Positions 23,363 through 35,242 of a DNA stretch of 64,000 nt are shown piece by piece. The notes beneath the pieces are model-generated. The model saw only the letters and a list, made by a program, of their open reading frames with translations. It did no database searches and was not told the origin of the DNA. The translations under genes were made by a program, and so were the position numbers. The DNA comes from Hysterangium stoloniferum (taxonomy: Eukaryota > Basidiomycota > Agaricomycetes > Hysterangiales > Hysterangiaceae), in assembly GCA_015178975.1 (NCBI GenBank), contig WHVD01000102.1, positions 189,001-253,000 of the forward strand. Reading direction: 5' to 3'. Positions within the stretch are counted from its first letter, which is position 1, and each line of letters begins with the position of its first letter.

Positions 23363-25724
23363 TTGGTGCCGAGCTTGGACAACATTTAAATCTGCTCCTC
23401 TGTGATGAGTCCACAGCACCCATTACTATCGCCGGCCCACTTGTTCCCGGCTTCCCATTGAGGACGTCTTTCCCTCCCGGGGTGGCTCTCGCTCATCCCA
23501 ACCACCTCCCGAGCTTGGACAACAGTTAAGTCCACTCCTCTGTGACGAGTCCGCAATACCCATTACTATCGCTGGCCCACTTGTTCCCGGCTTTCCATTG
23601 GAGGACGTCTTTCCCTCCCAGGATGGCTCTCACTCATCCCAACCAGCTCCCGATAGCTCTGGTCTATCAACTGACAGCTCTTCCCTGTCCCCCGAAGTTT
23701 GCACATCCATTATTTCACCTTGCAACGCCAGCCACTGCTCCTCTCCATCGAGTCAAAGGCACAACCATCTTGGACCTCTGCACTAGCATCATCCCCTGCT
23801 GATGGCAACTTCCTGCTTCCCATGCTCACCTCTTCCCTCCTTGAGGGAATCCTCCACCACACCCCAACTCCGATCCCTGTATCAATGCATGTCCAGGTGA
23901 CACCCCCATGCTGCCCCATGTATCTTCTACCCTCAACCACAATGCATGGGCCTTTTTCTTAGTGGACTATCCAGACTGATTATTTGTAGTCGTTCTATTG
24001 CATATCATTGACCATGGCTGTGACATTGGCTTCGGAGGTGACAGGGCATGTAGCCAATCATGTCCTAATCTTCCTACAGCTTCTTCCTTCCCCAATGCAA
24101 TTGCTTCCTATATCAACACCCAGCTTGAGCGTGAGTGACTCCGAGGTCCCTTTCTATCCCCGCCTTTACCTCATTTCCGCTCCTCACCACTGGGTGTCGC
24201 TGCATGAAAGCATTCAAACAAACTTCACTGGATCCATCATCTCTCTTGGCCTCATGGCTCCTCCATCAATGATTGTATACCATATTCTGAAGCACATATT
24301 AAGTATGATACATTAATGACGCCACACACTGAGCATTGCCTGAGACATTATGTATGTTTCAGACTGCTGTCACTGATCTCATTGAGTCTGGCCCTGGATC
24401 AATCATGCTCAAATTGGATCTTGAACAAGCCTTTTGTCACATTCCTATCTGACCAGCTGATTGGCCACTACTGGGCTTCCATTGGGCAGGAAATTTTTAT
24501 TATGAGCTATTCCTGTTTCATCTGCATTCTGCTCCATATATCTTCAACTTATTCTCGGAGGGCCTCCACTGGATCTTGCACTGCCATATTCCTGCCTTCA
24601 TTTGGCATTATTTGGATGATTTTTTGCAGATTTTCAAGCCACATACCCCACTTCCTCTTATTTATTCAGCTCTTGAATGGACCTGCAGCTTAGCAAATAC
24701 CCTTGGTCTCCGTTTCCAAGAATTTAAAATTGAGGGACTGTCAACCTGCCTTGAATATTTAGGCATTGAACTTGGACTCCATGGCTATGGAGGCTGGTCT
24801 ACCCACAGGTAAACTGACATATCTGTCAAACCTTCTCATCAAATGGTGGGCCAAGATGCATTGCACCCTCCATGAGTTACAGGAATTAACCGGTTTTCTT
24901 CAATTCTGCTCACAGATCATCCCTTTCTCCAATATCATTCACCTCTCCTTTTACTCACTGCTGTCTTACTCACCCTGCATGTCAGGACATTACTTGGTGG
25001 ACCACTTATGCCCCCGGTTGGAACAGGGTCCATTTCATCTCCCCTTCCCAAACTACCCTCCACATCTTCACTGACACAAGTGGTGCAAAGGGTGCAGGTA
25101 AGGTATTCAGCAATCAATCGTTTTCTTGTTGAATTCCTCATCGTTATTCAGGTGCTGACATCCAATTTAAAGAATTTTATGCCATCATTCATGCTATTTT
25201 ATGCTGGGGTCCCCATTTCTGGGGCCATTGTGTTATATTTCATACTGATAATCAAAATGTACACTCCACTATTACCAAGCTCTCCATCTGCTCATCTCCC
25301 ACAATGGAACTCTTGCATCAATTCCTTGGGCTCACATCCCAGCTTGACTTCCTTTTCAAATCTAAATGGCTTCCTTCCAAGGATAATTCCATTGCTGATG
25401 CTGCCTCTCACTTTGAATTTGCCCTCATATTCTCCATCACCCCCAACCTTAATCTCAAGGCCTCCCCCAAGGTTCTTTCTCTCAAGACAACCTACAGCCT
25501 TACCAGGACTCACCCTATTGTTTCCATTGTCTCCTAACAACTCCTAACAACATCAGGTCTTCATGGCCACATTCACAGACCACTTCTCCCAGTCCTCTGG
25601 CTTTTCTAAGCTCTGCCCCACTTGGCCTGTGCCTGGTGCCATGGATACCTCTCTGTCATCTGTGGTCACAGCCGGCTCCCACTTTAGACTGCAAAATGAT
25701 GTTGTTCACCAGACTGGAGTATAA
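23363..25724 (+). pseudogene. DIRS-like reverse transcriptase/RNase H, degenerate
   Basis: Frame-shifting pieces give a DIRS-type reverse transcriptase: MLKLDLEQAFCHIPI near 24390, LGFHWAG, HYLDDFLQIF near 24600, LANTLGLRFQEFKIEG, STCLEYLGIELDSMAMEA, and LHELQELTGFLQFCSQIIPF near 24865. RNase H follows: HIFTDTSGAKGAG (25065), QFKEFYAIIHAILCWG, FHTDNQNVHSTITK, and WLPSKDNSIADAASHFEF (25368-25421). The piece before the right repeat (SSVVTAGSHFRLQNDVVH, near 25650) is typical of the region that leads into the tyrosine-recombinase ORF. No recombinase domain itself was recognised. Many frameshifts make it a pseudogene. Confidence 0.85.
23371..23650 (+). repeat. 140-bp tandem duplication in the DIRS element
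   Basis: Two copies starting gagcttggacaaca lie at 23371 and 23511, about 90% identical by eye, in the poorly conserved region before the reverse transcriptase. Confidence 0.8.
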
Positions 25725-25941
25725 AGATGGATTGGACAAATTACATTTGTCTAAGTTCTTTAGTGATCATAGGTCTCACCCCAATGTCACTTTGTGTGAC
25801 AATCTCCCCTATTGTTCACTAACACTTTTCCCCTTCTCTTCATCTCTGTTCCTTTGTGTCTGGTAAGAACTGAAAACTGACTAATGTTGGTTGGCCAATG
25901 GGGACTGATTGGAAGGACTTGGCTTCAGCTTATGTGCTGCA

Positions 25942-28008
25942 TGTCATGAATCAAATTTTACTCAATAAAGTCGAATAAACAATCAAAGAATATTCAACAA
26001 TATTGAATAAAGATGCCTCATTTGACGAAGTATTGTTGATAAAATGTGAGGCAAAGATAGAAACACAGAGGCTCACAAATAATTAAGTCAAAGAAGGACT
26101 CGGAAAAGTTTGATGATTATATAATACAGTAATAATATAATTATGATACTGTAATGTATTAGCCTTATTTCAATATTATTTTCTGGAAAAAGGAGTCCAA
26201 TGCTCTATCAAAGTGTGCAAATACTCAATTCACTACAAGGTAAAATAATTTAAGTATTTGATATTAATCAGTGGCAGCCTAAATAGACTTAGAACCCCTG
26301 AAGTCAAGAGTTTACTTGAATATATGCACCCTACTTCGCAAAGAAGGTTTTGAGAGCTGCTTGTGCAAGCTTGTTCTTTTTCTGTGATAACAACTACTAA
26401 AATAAGAATAACAATTTACTGATTCCAAAGCTAGATTTAACTTCAATGCTAGCTAGTTTATATATATTTTATACTATTTGTCAAACAGTAAAAATATTTA
26501 TAAATGGGTCAAAAGATTAGATATAGAATAAAACACTATTTGGCTAATATATGCTTTATTTACACTAACCTACAGGGTCTACTGTGATACTAACTTATCA
26601 GGATCTTAATGTAGTCTTAGGATCTTGCAAGGATATTCTCAGTATTTATTTATGTGAATATGCTTTACTGATTCACAATAAATGAGTAAGGGAACAGGGA
26701 TTATTTGTAATGTAATAATCAGTCAAATTACTCAACAAGAGGTGACTGAAGTTTTAGATTACAAATAACAAGAAATGTAACAAGGATTATTTGCAATGTA
26801 ATGATCAGTCAAATTACTCAACAAGAGGTGACTGAAGTCTTAAACTACAAATAACAAAATATGTAACAAGCAGTCAAATTACTCAACAAGAGGTGACTGT
26901 GGTACAAAGGATTGATGCCAAATTACTCAACAAGAGGTGGCAGGGAATCCTGATTGGTAGAATTACTGTCAAATTACTCAACAAGAGGTGACAGGGAATC
27001 CTAGGTGCCAGATGCTCAACTAAGAGGTGGCAATATACTGCTAGCTGCAGTGACACACAGATGATGTGGTGTAAATAGGTTGATAAGATTTGTTGATATT
27101 TCATGGCTGGAGCAGAGCTCCTTATATACACTGAGATGTGAGACATTTAGAGACATATTGAACTTTATTTCTATCCTATTTTAGCTATTTTACTTGGAAT
27201 GTTTTAGACATTTCTGCCATTCTCTAATGTAGCATATATGATGACATAATGTATGACATAATATTCCCAGATGACATAACATATGACTTAATATTCCCAA
27301 ATGACATAATGTATGACATAATATTCCCGCGCTAGTGCGCGTGTGACACACACGCGCCCTTGTGACTGTCGCGCGCCCTTGTGACTGTCACTCGTTGTGA
27401 CGACGGTCACTTGTTGTGACGACCGGTTACTTGTTGTGACGACCGGTTACTTGTTGTGACGACCGGTCACTTGTTGTGACGACTATTCCCGCGCGTTATG
27501 TAATAAGCGCCAGGTGGCCGGTTTGAAGATATATAGTTAAAAAAGAATAAAGAGTAGAAATTTCGTAGCTCCCTCAATTTATAAGATAAAAATGCAAAAT
27601 AAATTGCATAAATTCAATATAAATTAAGAGAATATTGTACAATTTTATAATCGCAATATAAGTACATTTAGAAGCCTTTGTTTAGAATTTTGTTTTGGGG
27701 AAATTGCGAAAATAGGAAAAACCTTTAAAAATACATGACAGATACAGGTTTTCTGACTGACTTCCTTCGTTCCTATCATTGCCCTTATATACTATATATC
27801 ATTTACCTATGATGATAATATGATATCAAAGTGAAATCATCAATGACATCAAACTGAGACAAGTCGAAGATATTCAATATTGTTGAAGATATTGTTGAAG
27901 AATAATCAAGTCAGAAGTTGAGTTGGAAATTGAATTGGAAAGTTGAAGGAATGTCGAAGAAATATTAAATTGAATATTATTGAAAATTGAGTTTGTACAT
28001 TCGTGACA
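25942..28008. mobile_element. LTR-like element E, split by element B
   Basis: It starts TGTCATGAATC and ends TTCGTGACA. The flanking pentamers CTGCA and CTGTG differ by two transitions. Without element B it is about 470 bp. It has no coding sequence and is rich in 'ttgaagatattg' type AT repeats. Confidence 0.65.
26150..27740 (+). mobile_element. LTR-like element B (1591 bp), same family as A
   Basis: It starts TGTAATGTATTAGCC and ends AATACATGACA, with a perfect GATAC duplication (26145-26149, 27741-27745). It carries the AAATTACTCAACAAGAGGTG repeats (26720-27020), the 31-bp repeats, only about two of the 19-bp GC-rich units, and about five 20-bp units of the acttgttgtgacgaccggtc type (27390-27480). 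Confidence 0.9.
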
Positions 28009-28721
28009 CTGTGCCCTTGCAAGTTACTATCAGGTGTCCTTAAATTTCAGGTGGGTGAAGACTAGTCCTAATGAGTTCCTCACGGTGAGTTACTGATTGG
28101 AACCAAAGGATAAGTCAAGTGTCAGGCCAAGGGTCAGAGGCCAAAGAGAGGTGAGCACACACAGAGGCAGGGAGTGGGATACTTAGTGTAAGGCTTATAG
28201 AGATGTATGTGGGTGTTCTGAGTTGATATTCTGATTGCCTAGTAACTACAACTACAGCAGATTTATATACAAGTCATTGGCATCTAGAAAATACTAACTA
28301 AGGGAAGAGCGGAAAATGCTATTGACAAATAAGCTTGACTAGGAACCGGAAGGTTACAATAAGTTTGGAGGCCATGATTTAACCGAGAGCAGAATTATGA
28401 GAAAAGGAAATAGTCCATGGGTTACAAGTATACACGGGCAAATGTGAAACATAGAGTAGAACAGATCATCATCATAATAAAGGGATGTATCAAAGCATAA
28501 CCAGATAGTATGAGTATAACTTGACAGGGTGTAAATGGGGTTTGATCACTGTGAAAGCATACATCAGCATCATGCAACTGACGGTTTCCAATGAAATGAC
28601 TTGATTGATAACTTGAAACATTGATAGGTGGCAATAACCTCGGGGACTGTCAGGTTGTGACACAGTTGTAACAGTCTCCCATCTCACAGGATGCCTGCAG
28701 GATCTGTGACAGTTCTTTTTA

Positions 28722-28898
28722 TTTCCCACCCACCATCCCTCTTTCTTTCCTACAACTCTTAGTTTCCTTGTACCTTAACTAGTCTCATGTAGCAGTCCAT
28801 GCCTACTGCATGGATGCCTCTCTGTCATCTGTGATTGCAGCCAGCTCCCACTTTAGACTGCAACATGATGTTGTTCACCAGACCGGAGTGAGTCCTGA
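28722..28898 (+). repeat. Second partial copy of DIRS 3' coding region
   Basis: From about 28796 the sequence repeats 25640-25722 (catggatgcctctctgtcat; cagctcccactttagactgc). It ends where the Z-family LTR begins at 28899. Confidence 0.7.
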
Positions 28899-29752
28899 TG
28901 TTAAGTTCTGAACAAAGCCCAAGCTCCAAGGAAGTCCCACAGAGGTTTCTGGTAATTATTCAAAACACCCACTTTCTTCTGGGAAATGTCCCATGGAGTC
29001 CCTGGGTAATGAGTCTGGGGAAAGTTCTGGGGATATTAGTACAAGGAATGTGGTATCAGAATAATTACCAGAAAGGTGTGGTACAGTTGAGATGGACTTG
29101 GCTTCAGCTTATGAGCTGCACCCTCGTACACTCATTTGGGTGTGCATATTTCGAGCTGACAGAATGTATACAAGGAGATGTAGATTCCAGAGTTCCCATG
29201 GGAGTTCCAGGAATTGAGCATGCAGACAGATGAGAGGAGCAGAGACTGGATCAGGGGTGTAACTTGTTCGAGATTAAAACTGGATTCTAAGTACATGGAT
29301 ATAGGAGACTTATATAGACTGTGAAATGTAATAATACCAAATCCGGTATTAATGAGGGGCAGAACTATTAAACATAAAATGAAACAAGTAAATACTAAAC
29401 TGGGAATTAGGGATGGAATGGAATGGGAGCAGAGAACGAATCATGACAGGTCATTAGACCATAATGGGAATGGGGCTCTGTTAGAGGGGTTCCGGGGAGT
29501 CCGGTCAGGGTCCAGTGACTGGTCCGTGAGATACGGAGTGTCGGGTCTATATAGGGTGGAGTTTGGAGTCCAGTGGAGTCCGATGACTGGTACATGAGAC
29601 ATATGACAGACCATTTGATCATAATGGGAGCAGGGTTCTATGCTCTGTTAGAGGGGTTCTGGGAGTCCAGTTGGAGTCCGGTGATGGGTACATGAGACAC
29701 AGAGAGTCAGGTATAAGCAGATTGATGTCCAGGTCCAGCGGAGTCTGAGGAC
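28899..29752 (+). repeat. LTR, family Z, copy 1
   Basis: It starts TGTTAAGTTCTGAAC and matches the reverse of 36296-39042 until about 29752. It contains a single copy of the motif that is amplified in the other copy (cttgttcgag at 29261-29270). A TATA-like cttatatagac is at 29307. It lies just upstream of the gag at 29889-30480 and may be its 5' LTR. Confidence 0.75.
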
Positions 29753-29888
29753 TGGTGGCATCTTGTAGATTGCTTTTATCATTCCAACAAGAAAAAAATC
29801 ATCAGAACCACTGGAGTCCTCAGGACTTCAGTCACCATTCAGTATGTACACCATCTAGACCCAGACACCCAGACAGAACCTGGACACC

Positions 29889-30481
29889 ATGGACAAATCT
29901 CACATTGGAGAAGTACCAGAGAATCTGGATGGCTCCAAACATGGGGACGAGTCTGTGGCCCCCAAGAAGGGCAAAGGTGTCACAAACCCCTCAGAAATAC
30001 ATGGCCAACTATGGAGAATCTGATTTCTGAGATTTTAGCAGGTACCATAGAAACATTTCTTAACCACTTGCTAGAAGAACATAAGCAGAAGGATAAGGAA
30101 CCCCCACAGTCAACGGTCAATGCTCTGGAACCCTTCACAAGTTCCAACCCCAACAAACTCTCCACCTTCCTCATGCAATGCTGCTTCAATTTCTATGATC
30201 AACTCGCCACATTTCCCATAGACTCCCAAAAAGTCAACTACACACTCTCCTACCTTTCAGGTTCTGTGTTGAAATGGTTTGAACTGGCTTTTAGCAGACT
30301 TACTGAGAAAGACCTGGTCTGGCTTAAAGACTGGAATGCATTTGTTGAAGAACTGGAAACAAATTTTGGCCCTTACAACCCAACTGGAGAAGCCGAGAAC
30401 AACCTCACTAATCTTCATATGAAGGACAACCAGCAGATCACAGACTATATTGTCCAATTCAATAATTTGGCTGCACATTGT
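29889..30481 (+). pseudogene. Ty3/gypsy gag, truncated
   Basis: Two reading frames cover a Ty3 gag. The second (30011-30480) carries the Retrotrans_gag fold: FLMQCCFNFYDQLATFP, LSYLSGSVLKWFELAF, WNAFVEELETNFGPYNP, then ITDYIVQFNNLAAHC. The zinc knuckle that should follow is missing because element C is inserted with loss of sequence. A frameshift near 30010 separates the N-terminal frame (MDKSHIGEVPENL). The protease continues beyond the insertion at 32391. A related gag is on the minus strand at 58855-59414. Confidence 0.85.
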
Positions 30482-32326
30482 CGGCCACCTGGCGCTTAAT
30501 ACACGACGCGCGGGAATATTCGTCACAACGAGTGACAGTCGTCACAACGAGTGACAGTCGTCACAACGAGTGACAGTCGTCACAACGAGTGACAGTCGTC
30601 ACAACGAGTGACAGTCGTCACAACGAGTGACAGTCGTCACAACGAGTGACAGTCGTCACAACGAGTGACAGTCGTCACAACGAGTGACAGTCGTCACAAC
30701 GAGTGACAGTCGTCACAACGAGTGACAGTCGTCACAACGAGTGACAGTCGTCACAAGGGCGCGCGACAGTCACAAGAGCGCGCGACAGTCACAAGAGCGC
30801 GCGACAGTCACAAGAGCGCGCGACAGTCACAAGAGCGCGCGACAGTCACAAGAGCGCGCGACAGTCACAAGAGCGCGCGACAGTCACAAGAGCGCGCGAC
30901 AGTCACAAGAGCGCGCGACAGTCACAAAAGGCGCGACAGGTGTCACACGCGCACTAGTGCGGGAATATTATGTCATAAATTAAGTCATCTGGGAATATTA
31001 CATCATCATATATGCTACAATAGAGAATGGTGGAAATGTCTAAAACATTCCAAGCAAAATAGCTAAATTAGGATAGAAATAAAGTTCAATATGTCTCTAA
31101 ATGTCTCAGATCTCAATGTATATAAGGAGCTCTGTTCCAGCCATGAAATATAACCAATTTTATCAACCCATTTATCAACACATCAGTGTGTCACTGCAGC
31201 TAGCAGTTTATTGCCACCTCTTAGTTGAGCATCTGGCACCTAGGATTCCCTGTCACTGTTAAATTTGATGATGAAACACACCTTTTTATAGGGGGAGTCC
31301 ACCAATTATTGCAACTTTTCATATGAAGATGCTAATTGTGGACCATGCATTTGGAGGTTACTGTGTGTCAGAACCACTATACATCTCCCAGAGCATCCAA
31401 CCTATTTTGTCAGGAGGTGCTACACTAACTGACACAAGATATTGAGACACAAGTACTTTTATTACAAGCTTATTAAACCCTTGTATATTGTGTATTGCAA
31501 TAGAGTCAACTCATACTATTTTTAATAGTCACCTCTTGTTGAGTAATTTGACAGTAATTCTACCAATCAGGATTCCCTGCCACCTCTTGTTGAGTAATTT
31601 GACTGCTTGTTACATATCTTGTTATTTGTAGTTTAAGACTTCAGTCACCTCTTGTTGAGTAATTTGACTGATTATTACATTGCAAATAATCCTTGTTACA
31701 TTTCTTGTTATTTGTAATCTAAAACTTCAGTCACCTCTTGTTGAGTAATTTGACTGATTATTACATTACAAATAATCCCTGTTCCCTTGCTCATTTATTG
31801 TGAATCAGTAAAGCATATTCACATAAATAAATACTGAGAATATCCTTGCAAGATCCTAAGACTACATTAAGATCCTGATAAGTTAGTATCACAGTAAACC
31901 CTGTAGGTTAGTGTAAATAAAGCATATATTAACCAAATAGTGTTTTATTCTATATCTAATCTTTTGACCTCTTTATAAATATTTTTACTATTTGACAAAT
32001 AGTATAAAATATATATAAACTAGCTAGCATTGAAGTTGAATCTAGCTTCAGAATCAGTAAATTGTTATTCTTATTTTAGTAGTTGTTGTCACAGAAAAAG
32101 AACAAGCTTGCACAAGCAGCTCTCAAAACCTTCTTTGCGAAGTAGGGTGCATATATTCAAGTAAACTCTTGACTTCAGGGGTTCTAAGTCTATTAAGGCT
32201 GCCACTGATTAATATCAAATACTTAAATTATTTTACCTTGCAGTGAATTGAGTATTTGCACATTTTGATTGAGCATTGGACTCCTTTTTCAGAAAATAAG
32301 TATTAAAATAAGGCTAATACATTACA
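30481..32326 (-). mobile_element. LTR-like element C, same family as A and B, reverse
   Basis: Its minus-strand start TGTAATGTATTAGCC is at 32326. The distal end is truncated at about 30481, inside the sequence ggccacctggcgc; the 260-bp tail seen in A and B is missing. It has about 13 units of cgtcacaacgagtgacagt and about 10 units of cacaagagcgcgcgacagt, both 19 bp. It separates Ty3 gag from protease. Confidence 0.88.
30518..30945. repeat. Two adjoining 19-bp minisatellites in element C
   Basis: 30518-30755 is the AT-balanced unit cgtcacaacgagtgacagt. From 30755 it switches to the CpG-rich unit cacaagagcgcgcgacagt. The copies within each block are almost identical, which suggests recent homogenisation. 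Confidence 0.93.
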
Positions 32327-32390
32327 GGTTGAGAGTTGCATTAACTCTCCATGCATTCATGACTTCATCTGTCTTAATGCATCTGCTCTT

Positions 32391-32826
32391 TTGAATTCTG
32401 ACTTGTTATTTGTAAAACTCACTCTTGATATGATCATGGACTCTGTTTTTTCTGCACTTCTTGATTCTGGCTTGACCCACTGTTTTGTAGATATTGAATT
32501 TATTAGAAGAAATCTGTTGTCAACTTATTCGATTAATCCAGTTATACTCCAACTTCTTGATGGTTCAAGCAATTTGGTTATCACCCAGGCTTGTAACCTA
32601 TCTATCCAGTTCCTGTGCAGAACCTCTCAGACAGTCACTTTCTATGTGATTCAGTTGGACTCTAGCTGCTCAGTCATCCTAGGACATAACTGGCTAACCC
32701 AATACAATCCATTGATTGACTGGGTATCAGGCAGTATTATTTTCTGGATGCCCATGGCACCTGACAAAACTGTATCATCCCCGGCCATTTTGGCACCTGT
32801 GGCCTCTACAGCATCCTTGGCTTCCT
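32391..32826 (+). pseudogene. Ty3/gypsy aspartic protease fragment
   Basis: The reading frame has the retropepsin signature: ALLDSGLTHCFVDIEF with DSG as the catalytic triplet, then TVTFYVIQLD and ILGHNWLTQYNPLIDW. It is the continuation of the gag at 29889-30481. An LTR begins at 32827, directly after the codon for Ser-Cys, so reverse transcriptase and integrase are absent. Confidence 0.8.
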
Positions 32827-34863
32827 GTTAGGACTGTGTAATGTATTCAGGGGATTCTCTTAGATAGCTCAATATATGCTATAGTGCCACAGAGCTTCAA
32901 CAATAAAATAAGTAAAGGTCCAGTAATTTAAATACTGATAGATTAATGAGCTGCGCTATGAAGCTTAAACAACTCAAATCAATGCTTATTTTGATTATTG
33001 AAAGGTTCAATAGAACTGTGTATGACTCTTTTAGCAAATAAAAGAACTATTCCTTGAGAATAGGGGCTGGAAGCTGAATATATGCGCAGTAACTTGGCAG
33101 AGACTTGATATAAGAGCTTCGGATTCTTGTATGCGTATTTGTAACTATTAATAGTTATTTAACAAGGTGTTAAATAATTTATTAATAGAGAAAATGATCT
33201 GTATTGGATTATCTGAGTGCTTGTACTTGATTAATTCAATAAACTTAGGGCTGGGCCTTGAGTAATCCAGTATTGGCAGGGATTTCAGTAAGGATACTTA
33301 GATACTTATTAGGTTTATTATCTAATTAATAAGCCTAAAGGGTAGCTGTGAGGCTGAGGAACTTAGATGATTAGCTAAGTCCAAGAGTTGCTGACAAAGA
33401 TTCAAGATGCTGCAAGTGTAGGTGCTTGCAGTGAGTGTATCAGACTAAGGCTATTATTGTCCTTAGGATGATGAGGTAAGCTTCTGTGCTGTACTGTGTG
33501 TGATAGATTATTTTATTGGAAAGTTAGCCCTCCTTATATACATTTTGATAACTCAATGATTAGCTAATTATTTAGTTTATGAGGTCATTGTTGGAATTTA
33601 TCAAGCTGATTACGCATTCATTCCGCTTATGTAATCAAAGGTTTGCGTGCACCATTGTCAAGCCTTTTGTTCTCCCCTTTTGTTCTCTATTTTAGTATTC
33701 CTTTTGTTTAGCAGACACATATAAGTAGCCTAGAGTCCATGTATCTAGCCATTCGTTTGCCTTACGGCCAAATAGACAAACGGAACCTTATTGCTCTCTG
33801 TTCTCGTGAGCTTAATTCTAACAATCATTAGTTAGATCATAATGACCTCATATTCTACTCATTATTTACCCTTTATTTATCATGTGATTCCCTTCTCTGA
33901 GACAAGGGTTCTAACCTCTTGCTTGAACATGAAGGTTCAAGGCCGCAGTCCCAGGACGGAAGCAAACGATGAGTCGGCGGGATCAATTAATGACTCGGGT
34001 AGTCACATCCGTGACTTGTGTGACATCCCGACACCGGACGCTTATCTAATAAGTCACATGACTTCAAAAATGCGCAAACAAGCTGCAGCAAGGTGCCGAA
34101 AGGCAATAACTAAGTAAATAAAATATAAATAATTAGTTAAAAATTATAATAAATAAATTAAGTAATAATAGCATAATATGAGTCCATATATGCTATTATT
34201 TATGTGAAGTCAAAAGGAATAAGGCCTATTTTTCACAATAAACATAGTAAAAAATACAATAAATTCGAAAGAATATTAAATAATCCACAGAAAATTAAGA
34301 GAATAATATGAGATGATGCTGATACATCACAGACTGGAAAACTCCCCAGGCTCCAGACCCTATCCTACATGCACCCAACTCTCTATACCAGGCTATAGCT
34401 AACTGGAAAACCCACCAGCATTTGGACCCTGCCTTATATGCACCTGACTCTATGCCCACCAATCGAAGTTCACAACTGGGCAACCCACCAGTACCCATGC
34501 ATGTCAAACCTATCTATGTCTGACTCCATTCCACACACCAGTCACTGGACTCTGCCCAGACAACCCATCAGCTCTCTAACTGAGCTCCACTCCCATTATG
34601 GTCAAATGACCTGTCATGTTTTGGACTCCACCCCCATTCCTTTCCATCCCTAACACTAGTTTGGTGTTTATTCATCCCAATTTATGTTTACTTGTTTAGG
34701 CTTTTATTATTACTGGATTTAGTATTGCATACATTCCACAGTCTATATAGTCTAGCTGATGTTTGTACATACAAACAATCCAGTCAGAAAATCAACCAAG
34801 TTTCCTCAGTAACCTTTCTTTACTTCTTTGTGTTTTGGTAGCCTTGTTAGTGTTGCCCTAACA
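32827..34863 (+). repeat. LTR, family X-like, split by solo LTR F
   Basis: It starts TGTTAGGACTG at 32827, is interrupted 10 bases later, resumes at 34332 with gactggaaaact, and ends GCCCTAACA at 34863. The remainder is similar to 58042-58600. Its last 35 bases match the end of family Y, which hints at a recombinant LTR. Confidence 0.75.
32837..34331 (+). mobile_element. Solo LTR-like element F (1495 bp)
   Basis: It starts TGTAATGTATTCAGG and ends GATACATCACA, flanked by the perfect duplication GACTG (32832-32836, 34332-34336). The terminal bases resemble those of elements A-C, but the body differs and carries no minisatellite. The ORF at 33842-34117 has no known domain. Confidence 0.88.
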
Positions 34864-34972
34864 ATGAGCATTAATCTATATCACATTTTGAAATTGATAG
34901 TAAAATACCTGATATTCAGTCTCCTCTGGTGCAGGAATATCACATTCATTCTAAGAGTAGGGAATAAATGGA

Positions 34973-35241
34973 TATGGACTCCATTTATTCTGATGATTAC
35001 CTGCTTCCAATCCCCATTGTTGAAAGCTGGCAGGCTCTGCTGCTTTTGAAGTCACAAACATTTCATGTTCAAGTAATCCAATGGCCTCTTTGTCAACATC
35101 TATGGCAGAGAATGGTGGTACTTGGCTATACTGTATATGCCATGAGTGCTTCAATAGCTCTTGAAATAGTTGTGTATATTTGGGAAGATCCTCAAAAGGT
35201 GGGCCATAAAGGGATAATTGGGTATAGGACTGTTTCAGGAT
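34973..35241. repeat. Repeat R, inverted copy at 40860-41132
   Basis: About 270 bp are found in inverted orientation at 40860-41132. On the minus strand of this copy an open frame encodes YTQLSLYGPPFEDLPKYTQ and VDKEAIGLLEHEMF. I do not recognise the family; it may be part of a transposon ORF. Confidence 0.7.
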
Positions 35242-35242
35242 A

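Larger units (their letters stand above)
25861..28673 (-). repeat. LTR, family V, split by element E
   Basis: On the minus strand it runs from TGTTACAACTGTG at 28673 to CTTACCA at 25861 and matches 7261-8015. Flanks GTGTC and GTCTC are a near-perfect target duplication; the uninterrupted target is seen at 21222 in the left terminal repeat. Excluding the insert it is about 747 bp, against 755 bp for the intact copy. Confidence 0.85.
21119..28722 (+). mobile_element. DIRS/Ngaro-like retroelement with terminal repeats, nested insertions
   Basis: A repeat of about 170 bp lies on both sides of a DIRS-type pol. The left copy is 21119-21243 plus 23053-23087; the right copy is 25725-25860 plus 28674-28722. 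Both contain gatcataggtctcaccc, ctcccatctcacaggatg and gatctgtgacagttc. Element A is inserted in the left copy and the V/E/B nest in the right copy. Without these, about 4 kb remains. A partial second copy of the region before the right repeat follows at 28790-28900. Whether the repeats are split direct repeats of Ngaro type needs comparison with intact copies. Confidence 0.65.

Noticed and set aside
30518-30945. CRISPR-like array
   Set aside because: The units are contiguous 19-bp tandem repeats without unique spacers, in a eukaryotic genome.
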